A DNA stretch of 64,000 nt from Epicoccum nigrum. Its lineage: Eukaryota; Ascomycota; Dothideomycetes; Pleosporales; Didymellaceae. This document shows positions 46,367-57,689 of this stretch, one piece after another (positions within the stretch are counted from its first letter, which is position 1; each line of letters opens with the position of its first letter). The stretch spans positions 2,560,343 to 2,624,342 of the forward strand of contig KZ107838.1 in NCBI GenBank assembly GCA_002116315.1. Direction: 5' to 3'. The notes beneath the pieces were generated by a model. The model ran no database searches. It was not told where the DNA came from and was given only the letters and a program-made list of their open reading frames with translations. Both the position numbers and the translations under genes were made by a program.

Positions 46367-48683
46367 ATGGAGGGTCAGGGGCGAAAAGTAAAGTCTGTCC
46401 AATATTCTCAGCCGGGCACGTCCAATCAACAGGAGTTTCTCTTCGTTGACGCATCTGCAGCAAAGACATCCCGGCGCAATGCTCGCTCGTTCGTCATGCA
46501 GAAGGCGAGAAGGGAGCGACCATGGTCAACAAGCAAACATGCCGCGAAGCAACGAACCCGGGGTAGCTCAAGTCCCCGCAGTCTCGGTACGCCTGCTTCA
46601 GTGTCGACTCCCAACACAGCATCCTCGAGCCCAACACTCGAAACCAATCGGAATGGATACTTTCCAGACATCGATGCAGCTCAACAAGCAAGCACAGATG
46701 CACTTGAACGAGCCATGTGTCTGAATTGCGGTGTCTTTGCTGTTCGCCGGGGTCAGATGCTATGCCCCAGATGTGCTATGCTCAAAACCGCAGTGTCTGT
46801 GAGAGAGCCCGATAGTGGGATTCTTGACCCCTTTGGGGCGTCTTCTATCGACATTACTGAGAGTGTGTCGGAACTTCTGGATCATTGTAAGTCAACATCC
46901 GTTCGTCATAGAATAAGTCTCGCAAGGTGAGGTTGTCTGAGCTAATGCCTGTGGTGCGCCACTGCATCCGGGTCACCGACATGCACAAGCGAGCGCAAGG
47001 CTATACATTGTATCACGAATACTGTTACAAAAAACGAATGATGCTAATTGTGACTGTGCAGTTGTCCATGAGATGGCTCCCGGTATCATCGGTGTCGACA
47101 TTCGACGAAGGTCGACCCTAATGAAGTCAGAGTGGTTCGATACAGCACTGAGCAACGAAGGCTTCATGCACAGCTTGCTTAGCACTGCTGCTCTGCATAT
47201 GTTCATCTTTGGCAAGGGCACTGTCAATAACATACTTGACCATCGCGCAAAGGCTATCTCCGCAGTAAACCAAGCTCTTTCAGTACAAGATCCTGCTGTT
47301 CGCTTGTCGGATGCAAATATCGGCGCTGTATTCAATCTCTTAACCGTGGAGGAAGGTCTAATGATGCCTTTCTTCAGAGACGAGTTACCATACGATGAGC
47401 AGCCGAACGCTATGAGGTTGCATTTGAACGGCTTGCGCGAGATGCTGCACTTGCGGGGCGGGCTGAAGGCTGTTGGCACGAATCGTATATTACAGGCCTT
47501 TATACTGTGGTATGTGACCTATTTCGGCATCGCAACCCGAGGCGAGTTGACAAAGGCTTACTGAGCATTAGGCACACCACCGCTCACGCTATAGCTGGTT
47601 TTGAGGCACCGTACCCCACAACGTTGGCATACATTCGCACTGCAAACTTTCCGCACCATCCTAGAGGCTACCATTCGAAGTATGCGAAACATCTCATCCA
47701 CCTGTGCCGGCATGCAAGCTTGACGAGTTCTCTTGTCAAGTTGCTCGAGTCTGTATTGATACTCGCTGCTGACCTGAATGCGTGGTACGACGACGCAGAA
47801 TGTCCACTCGACGCACTGGACGTACAAAACTTCTCCTGTGCGATAGAGTGCTTGTTACTCGCGTGGATTAATGACCATGGGACTCTTATCGCTCCTCTCG
47901 AAGGCAGCCTCTGCTTGGCATTGATCATCTTTACTGTGCGAACGACCGAAGCGATGAAGCGCCCCACGGACGTCCATCTTCTGCATTTCGTTGTGAGCAA
48001 ACGGTTAGAGAACGCTCTCAGCTGTACGACGTCCGCTGAGTGGCAGATGTGTCCAGATTTGCTTCTCTGGATCCTATCCATCGGCGCCATTTCTGCTGAC
48101 GGCTCAGCAGAGAGCGCTTGGTTTGTGAACCAGTCCTCTCTCGCTTGTGCGGAGTTCAACATCTGCTCTGTCGATGAGCTTCTCGACAGACTATGCCTCT
48201 GTGGATGGGTCCACTACAAGCTGGACGACTCTGTTCACAGGCTGTGGAGAAAGATTGTCGACCTCAGGTAAGATCACCCCATCGGTTGTCTCCGACCGTT
48301 TCTTCACTTATACCTAAGTCATTACCCATAGACTCGAAACTTATCTCGACGCAAGCTCACCAAACAAAGAAGATGTGAACAGTCCCCCTGGCCCTCTACA
48401 GCACAGTATCAAAGAGGCTGAACTTACAGACTGGCAGGACATTGACTGGACAGCCGTCATTGCAGGAACATCTGCCCAGGGGAATAACGAAGTAGTAAGT
48501 TGGACGGGAACGACCACGAGTGGATTTGGTTATGCTTTTGGCGATGCTTTGACTGCTTCTCGACGCGATTATGGAGGTTACGGCTTGCTATGTTTGTACC
48601 CTGTTTTATTGATTTGCAAAGGCTGCGACCGCGCTGTACCACAAGGCACACGAACACTGCTAACAATGATAACAGGGCGATAG
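46367..48683 (+). CDS. Fungal-specific transcription factor (DUF3468/tachykinin-like) with a CxxC zinc ribbon
   Basis: Four exons: 46367-46886, 47062-47509, 47572-48267 and 48332-48683, with introns of 175, 62 and 64 nt, give 671 residues. The N-terminus has the family start (EFLFVDASAAK..RRNARSFVMQKARRER), a Ser/Pro linker, then C118-x2-C121-x11-C133-x2-C136 (CLNCGVFAVRRGQMLCPRC), a likely zinc ribbon. The remainder is the helical middle-homology region (HEMAPGIIGVDIRRR; MRLHLNGLREMLHLRGG; ILQAFILW). No Zn2Cys6 cluster precedes it. The last exon and stop are the least certain: a GTAAGT lies at 48497 and could start another intron. Presumed nuclear regulator; the convergent SDR gene may or may not be a target. 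Confidence 0.75.
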
Positions 48684-48939
48684 ACGCTTTTACATCGACT
48701 TCAAAATCGACCCAAGCGGAAACGTTGCAAACGAGATGATGGGCAAATATCTGGCTCTCGTTATGCGACGTGAGGATCTTGACGTCTCCCGTTCACGTCG
48801 ACCTAACCCATGCGAGCGTAATGATTCAGCAACTGGATGATATTCGAGAGCGATACGCAGCGCGAGCCTTAATGATATGGGATCAGACATTGAAACTTGG
48901 GCGAAGTCAATACAGGGAAAATATCCTCGTCAGCAGCCC

Positions 48940-49737
48940 TCAAACCAACAACCTCCCTCCATCACTGTTCACCTGGCTCCCGGTAGCGAATCTATCCTTC
49001 ATCAAATACCCATACGCCTCCGCAATGTCCTCCGGCTGCCCAAACGCTTCCGTCACGCTATTCGCCTTCTTATACTGCGCGAGCGCCTCCTCACCCATCT
49101 GATCCAACAACGGCTGCAACAACTCCGTCTGAATCGCGCCAGGATGCACCATATTGGTGCGGATGGGCTTCAAATCAGTCGCCAGACCGCGAACAAGACC
49201 CTCGATAGCCCCTCCCATAGCAGCGATATACGTCCAGCCCGGAAACGGCTTCGCCGTGTTTGTCCCACCGGTCAGCGTGAGCGACGAATCCGTGGATAGC
49301 GGCATGTATTTCCCCGTCGTGAGCAGCTTGGCCACAATCCCCGGCACGACGACGCGCACATTGAACCCACCCAGAATCGCCTGGGGAGTCCCTTCCTTCA
49401 CACTCGTCAGGTTCAGCGAGTCGCCAGCCGTATACGCAATGTGGTCGATCTTCTTGCTCCCGCCCTCCGTCGCCTTGTCGAATAGCGCGGTCAGATTGGC
49501 TTCGATATTCGCCTGGTCACTCAGGTCGCACGCATAGCCGGCCACGTTCTCGGCGGGAGAGTTTGGATACAGCGATTGGAGTTGTTTGACTTTGGCGTCC
49601 ACTTTGGGCTGTGCGGAACCGGAGATGGTCACGCGTGCGCCGTTCGATAGAGCCATGTTGGCGATGGCGTAACCGATGCCTGAGGTCCCGCCGAAGACGA
49701 AGACGTGGGTGTTTGCGAGGCGGTTGACGTGGGCCAT
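48940..49737 (-). CDS. Short-chain dehydrogenase/reductase without the usual YxxxK
   Basis: An intronless 265-residue SDR. The nucleotide-binding motif GGTSGIG is at 16-22 and the strand-4 region reads DHIAYTAGDS at 98-107. Where classic enzymes have YxxxK, this one reads PGWTYIAAMGGAIEGLVRGLA (166-186): the lysine position is Gly or Met, depending on the alignment. The PG motif (HPGAIQTEL) at 198-206 and the end (GSQVNSDGGRLLV) are normal. Such PGW-type SDRs occur in fungi and bacteria, so this is likely a known divergent subfamily rather than a broken gene. Substrate unknown. It is convergent with the transcription-factor gene. Confidence 0.88.
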   Translation of the reverse strand: MAHVNRLANTHVFVFGGTSGIGYAIANMALSNGARVTISGSAQPKVDAKVKQLQSLYPNSPAENVAGYACDLSDQANIEANLTALFDKATEGGSKKIDHIAYTAGDSLNLTSVKEGTPQAILGGFNVRVVVPGIVAKLLTTGKYMPLSTDSSLTLTGGTNTAKPFPGWTYIAAMGGAIEGLVRGLATDLKPIRTNMVHPGAIQTELLQPLLDQMGEEALAQYKKANSVTEAFGQPEDIAEAYGYLMKDRFATGSQVNSDGGRLLV

Positions 49738-50515
49738 GGCGGTGGGTGGAGATGTTCAATATGTACAAAGCAATCAGTAGTCTGTCCGTGTGGTGGGAAG
49801 TCAATTCGAATCTGAGGAAGCAACTACAACAAGCATGCAATCCCACTCAAGCACCCTTTATACCATCCCCCCAAATCCACCTTCCCCCTCCATCTCCCAA
49901 GCCCCAACCTGAAACCACGCAGCAGCGTTCGCCCGCATCTCGCCCGATACATCCGCCCACGCCCATCCCTCCCCACCATCCTCAGAGGCTCACCTGCAGC
50001 TTCGCCAAGCCATACACCAGTTTAGCCGGAGGCTCGCCCTATTCGGTCTTCCGAGCAGCAAACCCCGTTTCCATTGGCGGGCCGGACTTTGCAGGGAGGC
50101 AATTAATCAGCAGTCTACATTCTACGACTTGGCGCGGTTTTTCATGGGTTAGCCGTGCTGAATGTTGGTTCTAAAGGTGTTGCGTGCTCAACGGCGTGGA
50201 CTTTGGGGGTGCTTAACCCCGATAAGGGAAGTACGCATGTACCCAGCTCGGCCAGCAATGTGGCTTGGTACGGCGCGCTGTTTGAACCTGCACGCAACCA
50301 CGGTGCACACGCGCCCGTCTGTGGAGGGCAGTCGATAGAGACGTGAGATGTGGGGAAGCTCTTACTTCACGCGTGCAGACTGGGGTGTGTGAAAGGAACA
50401 CGTCGACTCTGCTTTCAGCACATCAAGAAGAATATTCTTGACGTGTACTTTGTCTGATGAATATTACTATTACTAGCATCGCATCCACCCCACGGCGAAA
50501 GGCGCGTCGCATCTA
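49738..50515. other. Intergenic, 778 bp
   Basis: Promoter of the SDR gene and 3' flank of the DUF2985 gene. A C-rich tract near 49868-49985 lies on the plus strand. No gene seen. Confidence 0.4.
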
Positions 50516-52613
50516 CTACCCCCGGTGCAGAATCGTATCCAATGGATTCTTCTTCTTCTCGCCAATGTCCCTCTGCATCTGCTTCTTCTTCTCCTTGGTC
50601 GGCAACCCCCGCGCCTTCAACCCGCGCTCCTTGCGCAGCTTCTTCAGTGCCTCCTCCGTAAGCCCCTGCCGCATCATCTGCTCCACCACCAGCGTCTTGC
50701 GACTCCTTTTATCGCCGATGCCAATGATGATGCCCGAGATGATGTTGCAGGTGAGACTGCACGCGAGGATCACGGCGGTGAGTGCCTTCGGGCGTACTTT
50801 GTAGTAGATGCCCCATGTGGTGCCGCCCAGGGCGATCTGGAACATGGAGTGGCAGTCGAGCAGGACGACGATGGTGATGAGCAGGCGGATGGAGAAGGCG
50901 TGGTGCGTGTAGGTTTCGTGCGGGCGGTAGAAGGTGTGCGAGCTGGCCAGCTTGCTCTGGTGGTACTCGAGTTTCTTTTGTTCTTCGTCTGATAGGACGG
51001 GGGCTTCGATTTGCTCTTCCTCTTCGATTTCTTCGGCTGTGTCGTACGGCGAGGCTACGGATTGTGGCGGCATGACGGGCAGTTCGTTGTGGTCCTTTAG
51101 TTTCTTGAGGCCGCGTTCTTTGCGTACGCGCCAGGTTTTGTGTGCATAGTTGGCAACAAAAATCATGTGGTAGGTGTCGTATAGCCGGAAGGGGAACATG
51201 GTGATACCGACGACGCAGAAGAGAGCAGTCAGGATCTGATCGCAGATCTCGACAAAATACGCTTGCCGACCCTTGACTGATATCCAACCGATCAAGAAGA
51301 GTACCCAAGCAGCTCCCCAGAAGGTGATCAAGAAAAAGTACACAGTGACGAGAAGACCGAGCGGATTGCGACAATATCGACCAAATCCGCGCATACTCCG
51401 TTTGAACTTCGCTCTTCGTGAATGGAGCAAGTGCCGTACATGATCGTCTAAAGCATCCTTCTCCTCTTGGCTCCAGCCAGGTAGCGATGCTCCGTGGGGA
51501 AGGACGGCGAAGTGGTGGCCTGGGCCCTCCTCGAGTGTGGAGAGTCGCGAATCAATCGTATCCGTGCGCTCTACACCAGGACGTGCTGCCTGCTCGTGCT
51601 CCCCTGGTTGGGTCATCTCGGCCAACTGGTCAGTGCGACTGGCACGTCGTCCTCGTGCTGTGCCCATCTCCTCGTCCGACGATTCCGACGCTGATTGCAT
51701 AAGATCGTAAGTCGGCTGACGGTTGAAAAGCCACGGTACATTGGGCAGGAAAAGTGAGTTCTGCATGTTATTCAAGGTCGTCAAGGTGGAAACCTCCGGG
51801 TCTGTTCCTGATTAGCAATGGCTCATGACAGGAACGGCGGGGAGACTCACCAATAACGTCGAGCACATCAACCATGTCATTGTCAACGGCGTGGTCAGTC
51901 TGCTTGTGGTCCCTGCGGCGTAGGTTGATAGCCGAGCCCATCTTGTTCATACCCGGCCTCATTCTCCTGCTAGTGGGTGGCGGTCCTGCACCGACGTTCG
52001 TCTGCGATTGAGATGCCATCTCATAGAGCGGCTGCAGCGGTGTTGTGGCTGTACCATGACGCCTCAAGTTGTGCTCAGCATCGAGCACAGCTATAGACGG
52101 ACGCTGGGGTTCCGAGCTGCTCCGTCTACGGTTGCCCTGACCTTCCCAGCTTTTGTCGGTCACGGGAGCAGGTCGCGGACTGACGGTCGCATCTTGCGGT
52201 ATGGATTGCAATGGGTGCGCAGCTGGTGCGGGCTGCGCGACGAGAACCTCTTGACCTGTAGAAGGCCTTCTGAGACGGATAGAGCCAGTACGCGTCCGAG
52301 TCACGGGAGCGGCAGTCGCGGGTGCCGGCACTTGAGGCTGCGGTGTTGGGGGCTCGAATTGATGTCTCTGCGGTTCCGATCCAGAAATTTGGGTGTGTGC
52401 TTGAGGACTCTGAGACGGCGATTGGGGAATCTGGGTGCTTGTCGTGACCGTGGGGTGGGTGATGGTTGTGGAGTTGGGTCCGTGAGTCGTGACCGTAGCC
52501 CCTGGCCCGGCTGAGTAACTGGTTGTGGTAGTTGTATGCGGGCCTGAGGTAGTGGTCGTTGAAGTTGTGGAGGTCACGAGTGGCTGCCCGTCGTCGGAGC
52601 GTCGGTCGGCCAT
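50516..52613 (-). CDS. DUF2985 integral membrane protein
   Basis: Exons 52613-51851 and 51801-50516 (49-nt intron, GTGAGT..CAG, GCTAAT branch) give 682 residues. Residues 1-250 are Thr/Ser/Pro/Gln-rich with a Thr-run start and SP sites. The C-terminal half holds hydrophobic helices: GLLVTVYFFLITFWGAAWVL, ILTALFCVVGITMFPFRLYD, IRLLITIVVLLDCHSMFQIA and ALTAVILACSLTCNIISGII, separated by charged loops, as in the DUF2985 family related to PLAC8 proteins. The tail is Lys/Arg-rich. Function unknown; probably in the plasma or an internal membrane. Confidence 0.85.
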
Positions 52614-53462
52614 ATTATCTCAAGGAAACAAGACCTCGAAGAGGTTTTGTTAAGAAATCCCTCCCTTTGTAATCTGATGTTTTGTCGAGATTTGATAGCG
52701 CTGAGCACGGGGCGCCACGGGATGATGTAGGTGCTCCGCTTCTCTAAACGCTTCGCGACCGCACTAATTATTAAGTTACTGTTCAGTCAGCGGGCTTCCG
52801 GCTTGTCTAACGGGTAGGTGACAGCAGTTGCGGAGTGAGATAGCGCTGGGAGGCGGCTCCTTAGGGGCTCTTTAGACCTCTTGCGATGGATGCGAAGGGT
52901 TTGCTGCTGGCACGTACACAGTACAGCATTTCTTGTCAAACCCACGTCATATCTTGAGTTTGTCGCACAGACTTCCTCTTCGACGATCCCCGTGTTGAGC
53001 ATCTCCAGCCTCCCACCCTCCGCGCTGCGACTTGCCGAACGAGCGAACTCTCGGATTTACGTGGCATCCGCGTCCGGAAGCTTTCCCGATACGAGCTATC
53101 AGGACCACCGTTCGCAAACTGCCTATCTCTGTCATTTGATCGCACACAAATGCTGTGATTATCCGTGCCAACTTATCGACCCTCAATCTGCTACGGGGTA
53201 CAAGGAGAAAATCTCCACATTAAAAACCTGATAATTCAAGCCTCAGAGACCGCAGGCCCAGCATTTTACATGTCTCGTTTCAGCACACCCTGATGGCCAT
53301 CTCTTGGCGAGCCTGGGCCTTGGCTCATACGTCAGTGCTCTAGGCTCAGCTGTGGATGGGGCTGAGGACGAACCTTATCCCCGGCTGTTCGACAACGTCA
53401 ATCTTCGAATGCGCCCGCGCTTTCTGCAATTGAACTATTCTTACCCCACATCCTGTACGAAC
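52614..53462. other. Divergent promoter region, 849 bp
   Basis: Between the DUF2985 and exopolyphosphatase starts. Open frames here are short and unconvincing. The phosphatase frame is open upstream to an ATG at 53409. Confidence 0.4.
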
Positions 53463-54878
53463 ATGAAGTGGTCTCTCGCACTTCCGGGCCTCCTGGCAAC
53501 CAGCCATGTAGCTGCCATGCCCCAATCGCGCATGCAGTCACAAGCAATCCTCAGCAAAGACCCTCCCAAGCACATCGGCGTTGGTCATTTCAGCGAATGG
53601 AGTCGCGCGACAAAGAAGGCCTTCCTGATGGACTGGCAGGCAGGCAAGTCGTCGGAGTGGACGATTGTCATGGGCAATGAGGGAGGAGACCTGGACTCCA
53701 TGACCGCTGCGATTACTTGGGCGTACCATCTGGATCATGCGACTGCAAACGATACGCACCCCGTCAAAGCCATTGCGCTTTTACAAACCCCTTCCCACGC
53801 TCTGGACCTTCGACCGGAGAACAAGCTCGCGCTCGACAACTCGCAGATGACGGTGGGACACGAAGACCTTCTCACCGCAGACGAGATACCTGAGGATCCC
53901 GAGACATTAGCCTCGAAGCTCAAAGGCATTGTCCTCGTAGACCACGGCGAACCTCTGCGCAAGTGGCGCGACGCAAAGATCCTCAGCATCTTCGACCACC
54001 ACAAGGACCGCGGTGTTGCGCCCGAAGCCTCCCCTCGCATCTTCGAACGCGTCGCATCGTGCACCACCATCGTCGCCCGCGAGCTGCTCAACGCGCTCGA
54101 AGCCCTGCCGCAAGAATACCACATCAACCACGAGTTCCTCGAGCTGATCCTGTCCGCCATCGCCATCGACTCGGGCGGCCTGACCAGCGGCAAGACCACG
54201 GACGAGGACATCTCCGTCGCCCAGCGCGTGCTTGCCCGCAGCAACTGGAAAGACGAGAAGCTCTCCAAGGTGATGGAAGAGCTAGACGACGAGCTCTCCA
54301 GCGCGCAGAAAGACATCTCCACCCTCAACCTGCGCGACCTGCTGCGCCGCGACTGGAAAGGCGACCTGATCGACACGCCCTCGCCGCGCACCCCGACCGT
54401 CTCGCTCGGCTTCGCCTCCATCCCCTTCTCCATGGACGACCAGATCAAGAAGACCGACTTCGCCGAGCTGTTCGACTGGTTCGCCGTGCACGCCGCCTGG
54501 ACCGCCGAGGCCGGCGTCGACATCAGCATCTGCCTGAACAAGTACAAGGTCAAGGACAAGAAGACGGGCAAGAAGGAGAAGATCCGCGAGGTTGTGCTGA
54601 CCGTCCGCGACGATGTGCGCGTCGACCAGGAGCAGGCGGATGCCCTATTCAATGTCGTCAAGGACGCGTTGGAGAATAATCAGGAGGGGGTTGAGCTGGT
54701 GCCGTGGCATCGCGCCGATGAGCTCAGTCCGAGGCAGATGGTCTGGACGCATACGAGTGGCGCGGGTAGGAAGGTGTTTAGGCCGATTGTGGAGGAGGCG
54801 GTGTATGGGTGGGATAAGGTTGTTATGGAGCTCTGGTTGATGGTAACAAGCGGTGCCCATGTGTATGTCCTAGAATAA
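53463..54878 (+). CDS. ppx1: Exopolyphosphatase (PPX1-type DHH phosphoesterase) with a signal peptide
   Basis: Releases phosphate from polyphosphate ends; DHH plus DHHA2 domains. The 471-residue, intronless protein has motif I GNEGGDLDS at 71-79, motif II LVDHGEP at 158-164, motif III DHHKDRG at 178-184, and AIAIDSGGLTSGKTTDED in the fourth metal-site region, all expected for a manganese-dependent family II enzyme. The N-terminus (MKWSLALPGLLATSHVAAMP) is a good secretory signal peptide. Yeast Ppx1 is cytosolic, so this is unusual; a start at 53409 would put 18 residues in front of it. The stretch 53900-54600 is notably GC-rich with C- or G-ending codons, unlike its 3' part. Confidence 0.88.
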   Translation: MKWSLALPGLLATSHVAAMPQSRMQSQAILSKDPPKHIGVGHFSEWSRATKKAFLMDWQAGKSSEWTIVMGNEGGDLDSMTAAITWAYHLDHATANDTHPVKAIALLQTPSHALDLRPENKLALDNSQMTVGHEDLLTADEIPEDPETLASKLKGIVLVDHGEPLRKWRDAKILSIFDHHKDRGVAPEASPRIFERVASCTTIVARELLNALEALPQEYHINHEFLELILSAIAIDSGGLTSGKTTDEDISVAQRVLARSNWKDEKLSKVMEELDDELSSAQKDISTLNLRDLLRRDWKGDLIDTPSPRTPTVSLGFASIPFSMDDQIKKTDFAELFDWFAVHAAWTAEAGVDISICLNKYKVKDKKTGKKEKIREVVLTVRDDVRVDQEQADALFNVVKDALENNQEGVELVPWHRADELSPRQMVWTHTSGAGRKVFRPIVEEAVYGWDKVVMELWLMVTSGAHVYVLE

Positions 54879-55209
54879 GAATGGAACCCTGGAGGTTTCA
54901 TCTGCTGTTTCTCACTCTAGTATCACAGTGCAGTCTAACGTGTACAGTGTAATGTTGATCTATCAAACTGTCTGATCTTTACCGGGCGAGATGACCTACA
55001 AAAGCGAGCCTTTACTAGCAAGCTCAACTGTGAAATTGTCAAACGCGGCCGCAAGCTCGATGGCAACATAAAGGCCAAAGGTCACGCTGCGTGACTCTCG
55101 AAATTCCAACCCGCCAAAACGCCGTACATCCATCAAAACATTGGGGTATCTAGCGAATGAAACTCCCAGAAACTCCTTAAGCACACTCCAGTCGTCCTGG
55201 TCAACGATT
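54879..55209. other. Convergent 3' flanks
   Basis: 331 bp between the ends of ppx1 and the Borealin gene; nothing recognised. Confidence 0.4.
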
Positions 55210-55972
55210 CTACTTTTGCCTGACGCTGCGAGTGGCCGGCTTTGTGCGGGTGTTGCTGTTCTTAGGCGACAAGATATCAGCCGGGGCGCTCTTTCCCTGT
55301 CGCGAGGCGGCACGTGTGGATCTTGCTGCCGGCGCAGATGCTTTGGCAGCCGCGGCAGGCTGCTTGATAGTGGCCGTTGCAGCGCGAGAACGCTTCTTGG
55401 GGACAGCGAGATCGATGGAGAGATTCTCCTTGTCGTCACTCGCTGCTTCCTCGCTCGAGCGCTTCTTGCCGCGTGTAGATGCGGTTGGTACAGATTTAGA
55501 CGCTGCGTGCTTGGCGACAGGTTTGGCTGGTGGTTTTGGCGCCTTCACGGTTGCTGCTCGAGATAAGGTGGGAACAGATCGAGCCTTTGCAGGCGGGGCG
55601 TGGGCAGGTACGGGTGCAATTGAGGCCGCCGCCGCCGCCGCTGCCGCCGCCGCCTTTTTCGTGGGTGCCTTTTTAGCAGGTGCTGCCTTGACTGGAGCCG
55701 GTGCAGGCTTCGGCTGAGGAGGTGGAGGAGGCGCAAGAAGTTCGATCAGAGGCATTTGTCGTTTGGTGGCTGGAACACGGTTGACGCGTCGCTCGAGGCG
55801 TGATCGCAAGCTGGCGCATTGTGCTTCGCACATGGAGCGGAGTTTCTCTTTGCGCGCATTGACTGTGCAGCGTTAGGCATGCCTCATATACGGAAAGGTG
55901 AGGCGACGTACCCTCGAGATCGAAGTTGGCAAGCATCGCGGCCTTTGCCTCTTCAGTTATGGGTGCGACCAT
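55210..55972 (-). CDS. nbl1: Borealin/Nbl1 subunit of the chromosomal passenger complex
   Basis: Exons 55972-55912 and 55862-55210 (49-nt intron, GTACGT..CCTAAC..CAG) give 237 residues. The Nbl1/Borealin N-terminal helix is clear: ITEEAKAAMLANFDLEVNAR, then RSMCEAQCASLRSRLERRVN and RVPATKRQMPLIELL (residues 5-68). It forms the three-helix bundle with survivin/Bir1 and INCENP that brings Aurora B to centromeres. Yeast Nbl1 is only 73-99 residues; here a long Ala/Pro/Lys-rich tail follows, with an uninterrupted Ala run coded by GCN repeats, a KRSSEE-type basic patch and KKRSR, and ends in RSVRQK. The tail may add DNA or nucleosome binding, as in animal Borealin. Confidence 0.88.
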
Positions 55973-56467
55973 TGCGGATGTGATAGTGTAAACAACGCGT
56001 AAACACGAATGATTCTACGTTCGTACAATAGGACAGGGACTGGTAAAGGCCCTCAAGATGTAAGCAGAGTAGGAGAAGCGATGTGTTGGTGCGTCCTAGT
56101 GGGGTGAGGCGCAGATGCTGCTCCTGATGTTTGTATACAGCGTTGTGTGTAGAGAAGGGACGATAGCCTTGGTGGGGACTTTATAAAAGCGCTAGAACTC
56201 CACTCAGTTCAGAGCGTCAGCGCGAGACGATACACGGTCTCTGAAGTTGAGATATAAGAATACAAAGGTCGCCTCTGCTGCTTGTGTTGTGTTTAATAAT
56301 ATTTGCATCCAGCTGGGTAAGGGTCAAGTCGCCCCGAGCTTAACTCGAGAGCAGCCGCTCAAGGGCCGTGCGGCAGCGGCGTTCCATAGGTACCTCCGAC
56401 CGCCTGAGCTCATCATCACCGCCCACCTTTGCCGCTCCACCAAACAACCAGCCACACAACCGCCAAG
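55973..56467. promoter_or_regulatory. Divergent promoter of the Borealin gene and rpn10
   Basis: 495 bp between start codons. A TATAAAAG at 56182-56189 points toward rpn10, 279 bp ahead of its ATG, which is far for a typical TATA-start distance but possible with a long leader. Confidence 0.4.
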
Positions 56468-57457
56468 ATGGTGTTAGAAGCTACCATGATCGTGTATGTC
56501 TGCTGAAAGCTCAACTGCAGAGTTATACTAATGACCATCACAGTGTTGACAACAGCGAAGCCAGCCGTAATGGCGACTACGTACCCTCCCGATGGGAAGC
56601 GCAGTCTGATGCTGTGAACCTCATCTTCTCCTCAAAAACGAACGCGAATCCGGAGTCGTCAGTTGGTCTCATGACTATGGGAGGCAACCAGCCAGAGATC
56701 CTCACAACCCTCACCACAGATATCGGCAAGGTCCTGGACGGTCTGCACAGGACAAAGATAAAGGGCAGCTCGCACTTTGTGACTGGCATCAACGTTGCGG
56801 CAGTAAGTGGATATGCGTGGCGCGTCATTGATGCAGAGCTAACACAGTAGACAGTTGGCGCTCAAGCACAGGCAGAACAAGTCGCAGAAGCAGCGGATAA
56901 TCATCTTCAACTGCAGCCCTGTTGAGGAGGACGAGAAGAACCTGGTTAAGCTGGCGAAGAAGATGAAGAAGACCAACATCAGCATCGACATTGTCGCATT
57001 CGGCGAGCTCAGCGACGACACACTCAAGAAGCTCCGGGCCTTCAACGAGAACTCGCAGAGCGCCGAGGGCTCCCACCTCGCGGAGGTGCAACCGAGCGGA
57101 AACCTTCTCAGCGACTCGCTCGTCACAACGCCCATCCTTGGTGGGGACGGCAGCTCTGGCGGTGCAGGTGCTGGCGATGCCGGCGGTGATGCAGGCGGCT
57201 CGGGTGGAAACGACTTCGAATTCGGTGTAGACCCGTCAGTCGATCCGGAGCTGGCGCTGGCACTGAGGATGAGTTTTGAGGAAGAGAAGGCGAGACAAGA
57301 AAAGGACAAGAAGGCGAAGGAGGCAGCTGAGGGCAAGACAGAGTTGGAAGGTATCAAGGAAAGCGATGAGAACCAGCCACTGTTAGGCGACCAAGGAGAG
57401 AGCAGCGGTAGCAAAGATAAGAAGAAGGATGACGACGATAAGATGGACACAGCATGA
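56468..57457 (+). CDS. rpn10: 26S proteasome regulatory subunit Rpn10
   Basis: Ubiquitin receptor of the 19S particle. Exons 56468-56493 (26 nt), 56544-56802 and 56855-57457, with 50- and 52-nt introns, give 295 residues. The joined start MVLEATMIVVDNSEASRNGD is the Rpn10 signature, followed by a VWA domain to about residue 190 (SVGLMTMGGNQPEILTTLT; QRIIIFNCSPVEEDEKNL; NISIDIVAFGEL). A Gly/Ala linker leads to one ubiquitin-interacting motif at about 226-240 (ELALALRMSFEEE). The tail is Lys/Glu/Asp-rich. Yeast-like in having a single UIM. Assignment is secure. Confidence 0.95.
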
Positions 57458-57689
57458 GCGGCGCAAAAGGCGTTTGTCTTGTGCCTAGCGGTGGACCCTG
57501 TTTATCATAGCACCGGTACCATGCGAGCATCTACGGCGTCAGTATTCTAGACAGTGTACCATAGCGCTCTGCATGGTCAAATGAGATTATGATAATAGCT
57601 GTGCTGCAGTAGCCCACGCGCTCACGTTGGATGAACCAATGTATGTACATGGAAATGGTACTTTTCTGATAAAGTTTGCTACCATCTTT

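Noticed and set aside
53735..54661. 308-codon minus-strand ORF under the exopolyphosphatase
   Set aside because: Antisense shadow of the DHH domain exon; Ser/Arg-rich composition is typical of reversed GC-rich coding DNA.
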